Shown piece by piece: positions 9,208 to 20,188 of a DNA stretch of 64,000 nt. Numbering within the stretch: the stretch's first letter is position 1; each line of letters begins with the position of its first letter. Source of the DNA: an uncultured Luminiphilus sp. (GTDB lineage Bacteria; Pseudomonadota; Gammaproteobacteria; Pseudomonadales; Halieaceae); NCBI GenBank assembly GCA_938084055.1, contig CALKDK010000021.1:1-64000 (forward strand), read 5' to 3'. The notes under the pieces are model-generated. The model saw only the letters and a list, made by a program, of their open reading frames with translations, ran no database searches and was not told where the DNA came from. The translations under genes and the position numbers were made by a program.

Positions 9208-10386
9208 TTACTCAAGACCCAGCACATACTTGGCGATAATGTTTTTCTGGACCTCATTGGAGCCACCGTAAATCGTGGCCGCCCGCCCATACATGTAGTT
9301 TCTGAACGCTTCATGGGTCCAGCTGTGACCCAGAACTTCAGGGTCCATACCGTTGGGTAGCACACCCTGATAGTAGGCCGCTGTTTCCATCCTGAGCTCC
9401 TGGGTGGCCTGCTGCAGCTCGGTCCCCTTGATCTTTAGCAGGGATGACTCGGGCCCCGGGAAGCCACCTGCCGACATCGCGGCAAGCGTACGCAGCTCAG
9501 TGAACTCCAACGCCATCAGTTCAATTTCAAGATCGGCCAGGCGTGCCTGGAAGCCCGGATCATCCAGAAGGCGCTTGCCACCGTTGATTTCCTCGGCGGC
9601 GGCTTGCTTGACGAGGCGGATATTGCGTTTGGACTGGGCTACATCAGCAATCCCGGTACGCTCATGGGCCAGAAGCGCTTTGGCGACCGTCCAGCCTTTA
9701 TTGATCTCGCCAACAACATTTGTAACGGGAACACGGACGTCGCTGAACTCAACCTCGTTGAGGCTGTGTTCATTGTCGATGGAAATGATGGGATTGACCT
9801 TGATGCCCTCCGACTTCATGTCCACCAAAATAAAGGTAATACCCTCCTGCTTCTTACCTTCGTTGCTGGTCCGCACAAGTACAAAAATCCAATCGGCATA
9901 CTGGGCATAGCTGGTCCATATCTTGGCGCCGTTGATCACGTAGTGATCGCCGTCGAGTTCAGCTTTGGTCTTCAGCGAGGCCAGGTCTGAACCTGAGCCG
10001 GGTTCGGAATAACCCTGGCACCACCAGGTTTCGCTATTGAGGATGCCGGGAAGGAATCTCTCCTTCTGCTCCTGAGTTCCGAATTGGTAGATCATTGGGC
10101 CTACCATGCCCACACCGAAAGGAATAACACCGGGTATACCCCGCTCGGAACGCTCCGTCTCGTAGATGTACTTTTGGGTCGGTGACCACCCGGTACCGCC
10201 GTATTCAACCGGCCAGTTCGCAGCAATCCAGCCCTTTTTGTACAAACGCTGCTGCCACTCTACGACCGCTTCCTTGAAGTCACCCGAGCGCAACCGACCC
10301 ACCAGTTCGTCATCGAACTGCTCATCAAAAAAAGCGCGAACTTCCTCTCGAAACGCCAATTCATCAGCTGAAAACGCAATATCCAT
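9208..10386 (-). CDS. Acyl-CoA dehydrogenase (first of pair)
   Basis: A 392-residue acyl-CoA dehydrogenase. Key segments: GGTGWSPTQKYIYETE, the FAD-contact motif GYSEPGSGSDLASLKT, INGAKIWTSYAQYADW, and the C-terminal YMYGRAATIYGGSNEVQKN. The last motif resembles the FadE17/FadE26-type long-chain or cholesterol side-chain enzymes rather than MCAD. It heads a two-gene operon that ends at the terminator at 8000-8026. The ~270 nt before it (10387-10658) are non-coding and should hold its promoter. Confidence 0.9.
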   Translation of the reverse strand: MDIAFSADELAFREEVRAFFDEQFDDELVGRLRSGDFKEAVVEWQQRLYKKGWIAANWPVEYGGTGWSPTQKYIYETERSERGIPGVIPFGVGMVGPMIYQFGTQEQKERFLPGILNSETWWCQGYSEPGSGSDLASLKTKAELDGDHYVINGAKIWTSYAQYADWIFVLVRTSNEGKKQEGITFILVDMKSEGIKVNPIISIDNEHSLNEVEFSDVRVPVTNVVGEINKGWTVAKALLAHERTGIADVAQSKRNIRLVKQAAAEEINGGKRLLDDPGFQARLADLEIELMALEFTELRTLAAMSAGGFPGPESSLLKIKGTELQQATQELRMETAAYYQGVLPNGMDPEVLGHSWTHEAFRNYMYGRAATIYGGSNEVQKNIIAKYVLGLE

Positions 10387-10615
10387 CTCTGCCTCTCAAT
10401 GTTTGCGAGCGCATGGAGCTGGTAGCCCCATCCGCAGTTTGAACTTGGAGTATGTTTTTCTACGCTCTGGAATGTAGGCAAGTTAACGCGGGATTGCAAG
10501 TGCTGGTAGGTCAAACCGTGCTTGCGCACAAGACAGGGGGACCTCTCGGGCTCACACGGGGAAGTGCACAGCGTCCCCAAGGGCGTGGGTCACTGGGCCT
10601 CGGACACCGGGAGAC

Positions 10616-10636
10616 GCGGCGGGAAGTAGCCGCCGC
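10616..10636 (-). other. GC-rich hairpin downstream of cnoX
   Basis: A 7-bp perfect stem (GCGGCGG / CCGCCGC) with a 7-nt loop lies about 25 nt beyond the cnoX stop on the minus strand. There is no T-run after it, so it is not a standard intrinsic terminator. It could stabilise the 3' end of the chaperone-operon transcript or assist Rho-dependent termination. The rest of 10387-10658 shows no gene I can support. Confidence 0.4.
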
Positions 10637-10658
10637 TGTACAGCTCGGGGGTTACAAC

Positions 10659-11519
10659 CTAGTAAAGTATGGAAAATAACTTGCGTTGATATTCTGCCGC
10701 CAGAGGATCCCCTTTACCAATGGTTGCCAGGGTATCCAGATAAAGGCGCTTGGCCTCGCCATTGTTCCAATCCCGATCTATCCTCAGCACCGTCAAAAGG
10801 TGCTCCAGGGCCTCTTTGTGGTGGTCTGACGCTGACAGCTGGACTGCAAGCTGAACACGAACCGCGTGATTGTCCTCGTCGGCTGCCAGCTCCGCCTCCA
10901 GTGCCTCGATTTCTGGTGACTTACCGGCCTGACGCTTCAACTCAATCTGGGCCATCAGCTGCTCATGCAGCGCATCACGATCAACCAGTCGCACGCCATC
11001 GAGGACACCCGCCGCTTCATCAAGCCTGTTCGCCTCTATCAGGGCTCCTGCATAGGCGAGCGTCACGTCCTTGAGTCCGTTTGAGTCCTCCCAGGCAGCG
11101 CGCAGCAATGCCAGAGCCGCCGCCGTATCACCAGCATCAAGAAGCTCAGTCGCCTCGGCGATTTTCGCATTCCAGGGTGAGGGTAAATGCTTCTCCAGCA
11201 TCTCACGCACGGCAGATTCAGGCTGGGCACCTGCAAAGCCATCAACCGGCTGTCCGTCTTTGATCACCATGACCGTCGGCAAACTCCGTACGCCCAACTG
11301 GCTGGCCAACATTTGCTGCTCATCAGCATTGACCTTGGCCAGCAAAAATGCGCCGGCATACTCCTGGGCAAGTTTTTCCAAAAGTGGCATAAGTTGTTTA
11401 CAGGGTTCACACCAGTCGGCCCAGAAATCCACCACAATGGGCCGCGTATGGGATTCTTCGATAAGCAGCTGCTGGGCGTTGGACTCGTCAACATCAACTA
11501 TGTAGGCGGGGGTATTCAC
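10659..11519 (-). CDS. cnoX: Thioredoxin-TPR co-chaperone CnoX (YbbN family)
   Basis: A 286-residue two-domain protein. Residues 1-110 form a thioredoxin fold with active site WCEPC in VVDFWADWCEPCKQL. The rest is TPR-like helices (for example AALALLRAAW, HALKEALEHLL-like repeats and a C-terminal FSILY). YbbN/CnoX proteins are chlorine- or heat-protective holdases that hand clients to DnaK/GroEL. The dithiol here is intact, unlike E. coli YbbN, so it may also reduce mixed disulfides. It lies 3 nt after dapB at the end of the dnaJ-dapB-cnoX string, linking it to heat-shock transcription. Confidence 0.9.
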   Translation of the reverse strand: MNTPAYIVDVDESNAQQLLIEESHTRPIVVDFWADWCEPCKQLMPLLEKLAQEYAGAFLLAKVNADEQQMLASQLGVRSLPTVMVIKDGQPVDGFAGAQPESAVREMLEKHLPSPWNAKIAEATELLDAGDTAAALALLRAAWEDSNGLKDVTLAYAGALIEANRLDEAAGVLDGVRLVDRDALHEQLMAQIELKRQAGKSPEIEALEAELAADEDNHAVRVQLAVQLSASDHHKEALEHLLTVLRIDRDWNNGEAKRLYLDTLATIGKGDPLAAEYQRKLFSILY

Positions 11520-11522
11520 AAC

Positions 11523-12338
11523 TCAATTCTCCTTTAAACCCAGGACATCCTGCATGTCATATCGGCCCGGCGCTCTATCAGCAAGCCATTGGGCGGCACG
11601 CACTGCACCCCGGGCGAAAGCCATTCGCGAACCGGCTTTGTGGCAGATCTCCAGCCGCTCGCCCTCAGTGGCAAAAGTGACGGTGTGCTCACCCACAATA
11701 TCGCCCGCCCGCAGGACTGAAAAGCCAATCGTCCCGGGTGTCCGGGAGGACGCCTTGCCGGCGCGATCAAAAACTGCAACATCGGTCAGCTTGCGCCCCC
11801 GGGCACCTGCGAGCACGTCACCCATGGCCAGCGCCGTTCCGCTTGGAGCGTCGAGCTTGTGGCGATGATGACTCTCTGCTATCTCAATATCAGCGTCTTC
11901 GCCCAGCACTGCCGCTGCCTGCGCCAGTAATGTATAGGCCAGATTGACGCCCGGAGAAAAATTGGCCGACTGACAGACGGCTATCGTCCTTGTCGCGACA
12001 TCGAATTCCAAAGCTTGCTCCGGTGAAAAACCGGTGGTGCCACTGACCAGCGCCCTGCCCTGCTCCGCACAGAGCCTGGCATTCGCCAGGGCTGCCTCAG
12101 GTGGCGTGAAGTCAATAAGTACGTCCATAGCCCGCAGCCAGCCCGCCAGATCGTCACTCAATTTAATTCCTGTGGGCTTGATACCCACCAGATCACCGCT
12201 GTCCACGCCGCATAATTCTGAACCCGGTCGCACGATAGCTGCCGCCAATGTAGCGTCTATATCAGACCCCGCCGCGACCTGCAGAAGCATGCGCCCCATG
12301 CGGCCGGCAGCTCCTGCCACACCGACCCGTACGGTCAT
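11523..12338 (-). CDS. dapB: 4-hydroxy-tetrahydrodipicolinate reductase
   Basis: A 271-residue DapB, the NAD(P)H-dependent reductase of the diaminopimelate/lysine pathway. The Rossmann GxxGxxG motif is at the start ([14 protein letters not shown]). The conserved VSGTTGF is in the middle, and the catalytic/substrate loop [14 protein letters not shown] has the His pair and Lys. Its start overlaps the dnaJ stop by 4 nt, an arrangement seen in several gammaproteobacteria. Biosynthetic dapB should therefore be partly cotranscribed with the chaperones. Confidence 0.96.
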   Translation of the reverse strand: MTVRVGVAGAAGRMGRMLLQVAAGSDIDATLAAAIVRPGSELCGVDSGDLVGIKPTGIKLSDDLAGWLRAMDVLIDFTPPEAALANARLCAEQGRALVSGTTGFSPEQALEFDVATRTIAVCQSANFSPGVNLAYTLLAQAAAVLGEDADIEIAESHHRHKLDAPSGTALAMGDVLAGARGRKLTDVAVFDRAGKASSRTPGTIGFSVLRAGDIVGEHTVTFATEGERLEICHKAGSRMAFARGAVRAAQWLADRAPGRYDMQDVLGLKEN

Positions 12339-13459
12339 TTGCTTTTTCCGTCGAAAAACGACTTCACGCCCTCAAACCAGCTCGACTGCCGGGGTGATTG
12401 CCGATTACCCCCCTCGTCGAGGGTGGAGCGCAACTCCTCCAGCAGCTGCTTTTGTCGAGAGCTCAGATTGACCGGCGTTTCCACCACGGCCCGGCACATT
12501 AAATCCCCAATAGGCCCTCCGCGGACCGGTTGGACGCCCTTTCCCCGCAGGCGGAACATTTTTCCAGTCTGGGTCTCTGACGGAATCTTCAGTTTTACCT
12601 TGCCATCAAGCGTAGGCACTTCCAGTTCGCCACCGAGTGCCGCATCCACAAAGTTAATGGGCACCTCGCAGTACAGGTGCCGCCCATCCCGTTCAAACAG
12701 ATTGTGCTGGCGCACGGCGATCTGCACAAACAAATCACCGTTGGGACCGCCTGAAGGTCCGGCCTCTCCCTCACCACTCAGGCGAATACGATCTCCAGTG
12801 TCCACACCCGGGGGAACTTTGACCGACAGCGTCTTGGTTTTTTCCAGCAGGCCCTGGCCGCGACAGTCAGTACAGGGATCCGAAATGGTCTTGCCCCGGC
12901 CCCTGCATTTGGGACAGGTCTGCTGCACCTGGAAAAATCCCTGTTGCATGCGCACCTGCCCTGAACCGCCGCAACTGCCGCATGTCACTGGAGTGGTCCC
13001 GGGCTTGGCACCACTGCCGTCACAGGTGTCGCAGTGCTGCAGGGTTGGCACTTTGATCTCACGGGTAGCTCCCCGTACCGCCTCCTCAAGGGAGACCTCC
13101 ATGGTGTAGCGCAAATCGGAACCACGCTGGGGTCCCTGGCGAGCGCCACCACCACCGCCAAAGATATCGCCGAAAACATCCCCAAAAATATCGCTGAAGC
13201 TGGAGCCACCCTGAAAACCACCGCCCATGCTCTGGTCTACCCCAGCGTGGCCAAACTGATCATAGGCCGAACGCTTCTCGGCATTCATCAGAACATCGTA
13301 GGCTTCAGTCGCTTCCTTGAACTTGGCATCGGCATCCTGGTCATCTGGATTCCGATCGGGGTGGTACTTCATGGCGATACGGCGGTAGGCTTTTTTGATT
13401 TCCTGATCCGCCACCGACCGATCGACACCGAGAACCTCGTAATAGTCACGCTTGGACAT
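12335..13459 (-). CDS. dnaJ: Chaperone protein DnaJ
   Basis: A 374-residue type I Hsp40. The J-domain has the HPD motif (YHPDRNPDD). A Gly/Phe-rich linker follows (about 75-110), then the zinc-finger domain with four CxxCxGxG motifs ([32 protein letters not shown]) and the C-terminal substrate domains. It stimulates DnaK ATPase and delivers clients. A hairpin terminator lies between dnaK and this gene, so dnaJ is likely expressed by readthrough; no separate sigma-32 site was seen just before it. Confidence 0.98.
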   Translation of the reverse strand: MSKRDYYEVLGVDRSVADQEIKKAYRRIAMKYHPDRNPDDQDADAKFKEATEAYDVLMNAEKRSAYDQFGHAGVDQSMGGGFQGGSSFSDIFGDVFGDIFGGGGGARQGPQRGSDLRYTMEVSLEEAVRGATREIKVPTLQHCDTCDGSGAKPGTTPVTCGSCGGSGQVRMQQGFFQVQQTCPKCRGRGKTISDPCTDCRGQGLLEKTKTLSVKVPPGVDTGDRIRLSGEGEAGPSGGPNGDLFVQIAVRQHNLFERDGRHLYCEVPINFVDAALGGELEVPTLDGKVKLKIPSETQTGKMFRLRGKGVQPVRGGPIGDLMCRAVVETPVNLSSRQKQLLEELRSTLDEGGNRQSPRQSSWFEGVKSFFDGKSK

Positions 13460-13499
13460 TGCTGCTCAGCCTGTAATTACCCAAAGGGAAGCACTTTCC

Positions 13500-13530
13500 C
13501 AAAAAAAGCGCGGGCCCTGGGAGCCCGCGC
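13500..13530 (-). terminator. Intrinsic terminator/attenuator between dnaK and dnaJ
   Basis: On the minus strand an 8-bp stem GCGCGGGC / GCCCGCGC with a 7-nt loop is followed by seven T residues. It sits about 75 nt after the dnaK stop and 40 nt before the dnaJ start. Partial termination here would make more dnaK than dnaJ message, which fits the usual excess of DnaK over DnaJ. Confidence 0.82.
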
Positions 13531-13602
13531 AGAACTTACCACGTTACCCCGGACCCGGGGCAGGGGTTGAGTCGACCGACAAAACCGACGCCCCCTGCTT
13601 AC

Positions 13603-15546
<1,944 letters not shown>

Positions 15547-15597
15547 TGCTCTCTCCTATCAACGGGGCTTCTGCCCGTCATCCTTGCCTTTCTGTGT

Positions 15598-15625
15598 AAA
15601 TGGGTCCGATTTGACCGATTTCAAG
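15598..15625 (-). promoter_or_regulatory. Sigma-32 (RpoH)-type promoter for dnaK
   Basis: Minus strand: a perfect -35 CTTGAAA (15619-15625), a 13-nt spacer, and -10 ACCCATTT (15598-15605), compared with the heat-shock consensus CTTGAAA-N(11-16)-CCCCATnT. The -10 lies about 50 nt before the dnaK ATG in the grpE-dnaK gap. Confidence 0.7.
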
Positions 15626-15641
15626 CGTTCGTGCGGGGTAA

Positions 15642-16205
15642 TTAATCTGCCGCTTTGCTGACCATGACCATGGCGGGTCGAACCAACCGCCCGTTCAGAC
15701 GGTAACCTTTCTGCATAACCGCAATCACGGTATTGGGCTCGACGTCAGGGTTCTCGACCATACTCATGGCCTGGGCAACCTCTGGATCAAAAGGTTCCCC
15801 CATGGGGTCCACCGTCTCAACCCCGTGTTTTTGCAGCACATCAAGCAGGGCTTTGAGTGTCAATTCAACGCCCTCTGTTATCGGCTTGACGGCCTCGTCA
15901 CCCCCCGCCGCTTCGAGGGCTCGCTCCATGTTGTCCACCACGGGCAGCAATCCGTTGACAAACCGTTCCAGGGCAAACTTTCGTGCTTTTTCAACATCCT
16001 GCTCAGCCCTTCGCTGCACGTTGATCGCATCTGCCTGTGCGCGCAATGCGGCATCCCGAGCCTCAACAAGGTCCGCTTCGAGGCTGGCCACCACTTGATC
16101 AAGACTCAGTTCAGCGGTCTCGACTTCATCGTCGGTTACGTCGATCGTGCCACCCACTGTGGGCTCTGTGGTCTCGTCAGTATATTCGGGCTTTTCATCT
16201 GCCAT
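15642..16205 (-). CDS. grpE: Nucleotide exchange factor GrpE
   Basis: A 187-residue GrpE. An acidic N-terminal tail (to about 45) is followed by a long coiled-coil ([20 protein letters not shown]) and the C-terminal beta-domain, with the family signature near [17 protein letters not shown]. It releases ADP from DnaK. Length and architecture are normal. It is preceded by a sigma-32 promoter and lies between hrcA and dnaK. Confidence 0.97.
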   Translation of the reverse strand: MADEKPEYTDETTEPTVGGTIDVTDDEVETAELSLDQVVASLEADLVEARDAALRAQADAINVQRRAEQDVEKARKFALERFVNGLLPVVDNMERALEAAGGDEAVKPITEGVELTLKALLDVLQKHGVETVDPMGEPFDPEVAQAMSMVENPDVEPNTVIAVMQKGYRLNGRLVRPAMVMVSKAAD

Positions 16206-16269
16206 TGCCTACTCCTCGGGGGTCATTCAGGTGCGCGGCGCAGTCATACCGCGGGCCAATGGAGGCGAC

Positions 16270-16296
16270 ATGGGGATGGCACTGGAGAATTTCAAG
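16270..16296 (-). promoter_or_regulatory. Sigma-32 (RpoH)-type promoter for grpE
   Basis: Minus strand: -35 CTTGAAA (16290-16296), a 14-nt spacer, then a perfect CCCCATGT around 16268-16275. Both boxes match the RpoH consensus. The site is about 65 nt before the grpE start, in the 272-nt gap after hrcA. No CIRCE inverted repeat is visible in that gap. Confidence 0.8.
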
Positions 16297-16477
16297 GAGC
16301 ACCGGAGGTTTTGTGGGGAATTACAGGGTCCAAGCGGCGCGATCGAACGCCCACCGCATGGCCGAGCTATCGAAGCTGCAACAGTTTACGCGCACGTCGC
16401 CGGGGCGATCGGGGTGCAGTAATCCCTGAGCGACGCAGGGGCGGCTCACGGCCCAAATCGCCGGGCCCGTTCGACAC

Positions 16478-17515
16478 TCAGGATCGGGACAGCGCCGCGC
16501 TCAGCATTTTGGCCGTGACGTCCACCATGGGAATGACGCGCTCATAGGCCATTCTTGTGGGGCCAATGACACCCAAAACGCCCAGCGTGCGGCTGCCCTG
16601 CGCATAGGGAGCCGTTACCACAGAGTAGTCACCAAAAACATCGTACCCTGCCTCCTCACCGATGAAAATTTGCACACCCTGGGCGCGGTACGACCGTTCG
16701 AGCAACTCCAACAGATCGCGTTTATGCTGAAACGCGTCGAACAGCTCTCGTAACTTTTCCATGTCGTCAGGCCGCGTCTGATCAAGCAGGTAGTTTTCCC
16801 CCGCAACAACATAATCATCTGTGGGCTCATCATCGTCGAGCGCCCGGTTGGCAAGCTCGAGTGCCGATGCCATGTAATCATCGATACGACTGCGCGCCTC
16901 CGCCATTTCCTGAATCAACCGCGCCTTAACCTCAACAAGATCAACACCCGCATACCGCTGGTTAATGAGGTCTGCAGCTGCCTTTAGCTGTAATTCCGAC
17001 AATGGCTTGGGGAGTTCAATGACGCGGTTTTGCACTTCGCGTTCATTCACCACCAGAATAACCAGCACACGGTTCTCCGCAAGGGGAAGAAACTCGACCT
17101 GTCTAAGCTGACTCACCTCGGCGCGCGGCACCGTGACAATCCCGGCCTGGGAGGTGACCTGAGCCAGCAGGGAAGATGCCGTCTGAACCAGGTCTTTGGG
17201 TGTTCTGTTGGGGTTGAGTTCCTCACGGAGCGCCAGCACGGCATTCTCCTCGATGGGCTGGACCTCCAGTAATGAGTCGACAAAAAACCGGTAGCCAAGT
17301 GCTGTGGGAATCCTGCCCGCGGAGGTGTGGGGTGAGGCCAGGAAGCCCCGGTCCTCCAGATCTGACATGATATTACGCACCGTCGCAGAGCTGACCGATA
17401 GTGCGCTATGGACCTGCAGGCTCTTGGATCCCACCGGCTGCCCGTCGCGGATATGCATCTCCACCAACGTCCGCAGAAGGTCGGTCGCTCGCCCCGAGAG
17501 ATTATTGGCTGTCAT
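16478..17515 (-). CDS. hrcA: Heat-inducible transcription repressor HrcA
   Basis: A 345-residue HrcA. The N-terminal winged helix covers RATDLLRTLVEMHIRDGQPVG and SSATVRNIMSDLEDRGFL. The GAF-like dimerisation region follows, and the conserved C-terminal block is GVLGVIGPTRMAYERVIPMV. HrcA normally represses chaperone operons through the CIRCE element TTAGCACTC-N9-GAGTGCTAA. I found no such element before hrcA, grpE or dnaK. Its targets may be elsewhere (groESL is the usual one), while this block relies on sigma-32. Confidence 0.95.
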   Translation of the reverse strand: MTANNLSGRATDLLRTLVEMHIRDGQPVGSKSLQVHSALSVSSATVRNIMSDLEDRGFLASPHTSAGRIPTALGYRFFVDSLLEVQPIEENAVLALREELNPNRTPKDLVQTASSLLAQVTSQAGIVTVPRAEVSQLRQVEFLPLAENRVLVILVVNEREVQNRVIELPKPLSELQLKAAADLINQRYAGVDLVEVKARLIQEMAEARSRIDDYMASALELANRALDDDEPTDDYVVAGENYLLDQTRPDDMEKLRELFDAFQHKRDLLELLERSYRAQGVQIFIGEEAGYDVFGDYSVVTAPYAQGSRTLGVLGVIGPTRMAYERVIPMVDVTAKMLSAALSRS

Positions 17516-17641
17516 GTCTGGCGCTGAAAGGCTGCATAGCTAATTATTAACACAGCCGCTCGTCAGGACAAAGAACAGCTTTTGACCGTTCCAGCGGCGC
17601 GCCGGGTGCGCTATAAGGTAACAAAGGACCGGAAGCTCCCT

Positions 17642-19297
17642 ATGCTCAAACAAATCACCATTCAGGATTATGCCATTGTCGCGTCGCTGGATATTGATCT
17701 CGACAGCGGCATGACCGTAATCACAGGAGAAACCGGCGCGGGAAAATCAATCATGCTCGATGCACTCGGGCTGTGTGTCGGTGACCGGGCAGATGCGCGA
17801 ACCGTTCGACCGGGGGCACGTCGAGCCGATATCACCGCCATCTTTGATATCAAGGATCATAAAGAAGTGCAGGGGTGGCTGGCGCAACGCGCCCTGGACC
17901 TGCCTGGCGACGAATGCGTTTTGCGACGTGTCATCGGCGCGGATGGACGCGCCAAGGCATTTATCAACGGAACCCCAGCAACACTGGCAGATTGCGCGGC
18001 GGTCGGCTCCCTTCTGGTGGATATCCACAGTCAGCATGCCCATCAGTCCCTACTGCGCAGGGGCAACCAGCGGGCGCTCCTTGACGCGAGCGCGAATGCC
18101 GAAGACCTCGCATCGGAGGTGGGGGAAATCGCCCGCAAGTGGCATGGGCTCTCAGATCAACTGGAACGGATGACGGGTCAAAGCCAGACCGACACGGCAC
18201 GTTTAGATCTGCTCAGATACCAGGTTTCAGAACTGGATGAACTCGATCTCAGCTCCGGGGAACTCCAGCAGCTGGAGGTGGAGCAAAAACAACTGCTAAA
18301 CGCCGACTTTATCATTGATAGCGCGAGCGAGGCCCTGTCCATCTGCGCCGAGCAGGCTGGCCAGCTGGGTCGCGTACAACAGCTGATGGCAGATGAGCGT
18401 CACCAGGGTTCAGCGGTGTCAAATATCAAGGAGATGTTGGAAACGGCGGCCATCCAGTTTCAGGAAGCACAACAAGAACTGCTGGGCTACACCGACAAAC
18501 TCGAGCGGGATCCCGCTCGTCTGCAATCGATCTCAAGTCGTCTTGAACACATTTACGACCTGGCCCGGAAACATCGGGTAATGCCCGAGCAGTTGATGGA
18601 GCACCACGCTCGCCTGAGCGCCGAACTCACAGCCATCGAAGGGGGTGACCAGGACCTTGAACTGCTGCAGGCTGAACTGCAGGAATGCCACGCCGATTAT
18701 AAAACACTCGCTGGCAAGCTCAGCAGCAAGCGGGTAAAGGCAGCCAAAAAGCTCACCGTGCAGGTCTCCGCCACGCTCGCTCGTCTGGCAATGGAGCACT
18801 GTAACTTTCAGATAGTGTTAACCCAACATGCCGATACCCGCCCCGATGCAACGGGGGCAGAATCAGTAGAATTCATGATCAGCACCAACCCGGGCAGTCC
18901 CCCGGGCGCTCTGGCCAAAATCGCCTCTGGCGGCGAGCTTTCGAGGATCAGCCTGGCATTGCAGGTGGCAGCGGCCGAAAGCGCCACGGCACCGACCATG
19001 ATCTTCGATGAGGTCGATGTGGGGATCGGCGGGGGCATCGCAGAAATTGTGGGCGACCTGCTAAGCCAGCTTGGCGAGCGAGTCCAGGTCCTGTGTGTTA
19101 CGCACCTTGCCCAAGTGGCCTGCAAGGGTGCAAACCACCTGCGTGTCACGAAGTCGGGAGACGCTGCGGCGGTGTTTACCCATGTCAATCACCTCCATGA
19201 AGCGGAGCGGATCGAGGAAATTGCCCGAATGCAGGGCGGCCTGACGATTACCGAAAGTACCCGCGCCCACGCGCGGGAAATGCTCAACGCGGGGTGA
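17642..19297 (+). CDS. recN: DNA repair protein RecN
   Basis: A 551-residue SMC-like ATPase for double-strand-break repair, matching the usual RecN length. Walker A is GETGAGKSIML near residue 30. Long central coiled-coil segments follow, then the ABC signature region ASGGELSRISLAL and Walker B MIFDEVDVGIGGG; the C-terminus resembles other RecN. ATG 17642 is chosen because the RecN N-terminus LKQITIQDYAIV starts there; a longer TTG-initiated form is unlikely. I looked for a LexA box in 17516-17641 and saw no clear CTGT-N8-ACAG. It is divergent from hrcA and converges on fur. Confidence 0.97.
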   Translation: MLKQITIQDYAIVASLDIDLDSGMTVITGETGAGKSIMLDALGLCVGDRADARTVRPGARRADITAIFDIKDHKEVQGWLAQRALDLPGDECVLRRVIGADGRAKAFINGTPATLADCAAVGSLLVDIHSQHAHQSLLRRGNQRALLDASANAEDLASEVGEIARKWHGLSDQLERMTGQSQTDTARLDLLRYQVSELDELDLSSGELQQLEVEQKQLLNADFIIDSASEALSICAEQAGQLGRVQQLMADERHQGSAVSNIKEMLETAAIQFQEAQQELLGYTDKLERDPARLQSISSRLEHIYDLARKHRVMPEQLMEHHARLSAELTAIEGGDQDLELLQAELQECHADYKTLAGKLSSKRVKAAKKLTVQVSATLARLAMEHCNFQIVLTQHADTRPDATGAESVEFMISTNPGSPPGALAKIASGGELSRISLALQVAAAESATAPTMIFDEVDVGIGGGIAEIVGDLLSQLGERVQVLCVTHLAQVACKGANHLRVTKSGDAAAVFTHVNHLHEAERIEEIARMQGGLTITESTRAHAREMLNAG

Positions 19298-19311
19298 TGG
19301 CGCTCTGCAAT

Positions 19312-19725
19312 CTAGCGCTGTCGCCGGACGTATAACACCAGCGAGTGGTCGATGATTTCATAGCCATTGGCTTTGGCAATCTCGTGCTGGCGAGCCTCAA
19401 TAATCTCATCGAAGAATTCGATGACGTCGTTGCTCTCCACATCGACCATGTGATCGTGGTGATCGTCTGATGCCAACTCAAAAACCGAATGTCCGGCCTC
19501 AAAGTTAAGTCGCGTCACGAGTCCGGCCGTCTCAAATTGCGTCAGAACCCGGTAGACGGTAGCCAAGCCCACATCCTCACCCGAATCGCGAAGGCGCTGA
19601 TACACATCCTCGGCACTCAGGTGTTCTGCACTCTCGGAGGTTGATTCGAGCATCTGCAGGATTTTTATCCGGGGCAGCGTGACTTTGAGTCCCGCTTTTC
19701 GAAGCTCCACATTTTCACTGGGCAT
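19312..19725 (-). CDS. fur: Ferric uptake regulator Fur (no cysteines)
   Basis: A 137-residue Fur: winged helix (RKAGLKVTLPRIKILQML, then GLATVYRVLTQFETAGLV) and a C-terminal dimerisation/metal domain containing DDHHDHMVDV and the ending DHSLVLYVRRQR. It represses iron uptake genes when loaded with Fe(II). The chain contains no cysteine at all: the CxxC that follows HHDH in E. coli Fur is replaced by VDVES, and there is no C-terminal CxxC. Pseudomonas-type Fur proteins also lack most of these residues. Its placement between recN and bamE, divergent from bamE, is typical for gammaproteobacteria. Confidence 0.95.
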   Translation of the reverse strand: MPSENVELRKAGLKVTLPRIKILQMLESTSESAEHLSAEDVYQRLRDSGEDVGLATVYRVLTQFETAGLVTRLNFEAGHSVFELASDDHHDHMVDVESNDVIEFFDEIIEARQHEIAKANGYEIIDHSLVLYVRRQR

Positions 19726-19801
19726 GATCTATTTCCCTGACCTTTGGGACTGATTAAAGGGTATCATGCCCCACCAGATCGAAGCTTGGAACTAAAATCC
19801 G

Positions 19802-20185
19802 ATGGGATCGCACACCCACCGTCGCCTTCTCCCTGCGTTAGCCATCATGACACTGGTTATGGGCTGTGGCAGTAATTTCGGTTTCCCCGGCGCCTACCGC
19901 ATAGATGTGGAGCAGGGCAACATCGTCACCGAGGAGATGGTCGAGCAACTCAAGCCAGGCATGTCGCGGCGCCAGGTGCGTTTTGTCATGGGCACCCCCC
20001 TGGTCGAGGACACCTTCAACCCCGATCGCTGGGATTACCACTACGTGAAGCGCAACGGCACAAAAACCCTCGATGAGAACCAGCTGACGGTTTTTTTTGA
20101 AGGTGATGCCCTCGTCAATGTCACCGGCAGCGATCTTCCCGGGTGGGAAGAGGACACCACCGATGTGGCTGACGACGAAGCCTGA
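19802..20185 (+). CDS. bamE: Outer membrane protein assembly factor BamE (OmlA/SmpA lipoprotein)
   Basis: A 127-residue lipoprotein with a signal peptide and a lipobox ending in VMGC, so it is lipidated near residue 22. The SmpA/OmlA fold follows, with VEQLKPGMSRRQVRFVMGTP and WDYHYVKRNG. It stabilises the Bam complex that inserts beta-barrel proteins into the outer membrane. The C-terminus is an acidic tail. It is divergent from fur (76-nt gap holding both promoters) and stops 3 nt short of the convergent rnfH stop. Confidence 0.95.
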   Translation: MGSHTHRRLLPALAIMTLVMGCGSNFGFPGAYRIDVEQGNIVTEEMVEQLKPGMSRRQVRFVMGTPLVEDTFNPDRWDYHYVKRNGTKTLDENQLTVFFEGDALVNVTGSDLPGWEEDTTDVADDEA

Positions 20186-20188
20186 TTG

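Noticed and set aside
12339-13109. Long plus-strand frame antisense to dnaJ
   Set aside because: It is a mirror of the codon bias in dnaJ; composition is Ser/Arg/Pro-rich, no domain is seen, and dnaJ on the other strand is unmistakable.
17516-17641. A LexA (SOS) box upstream of recN
   Set aside because: recN is often SOS-controlled, but I found no convincing CTGT-N8-ACAG in the gap.
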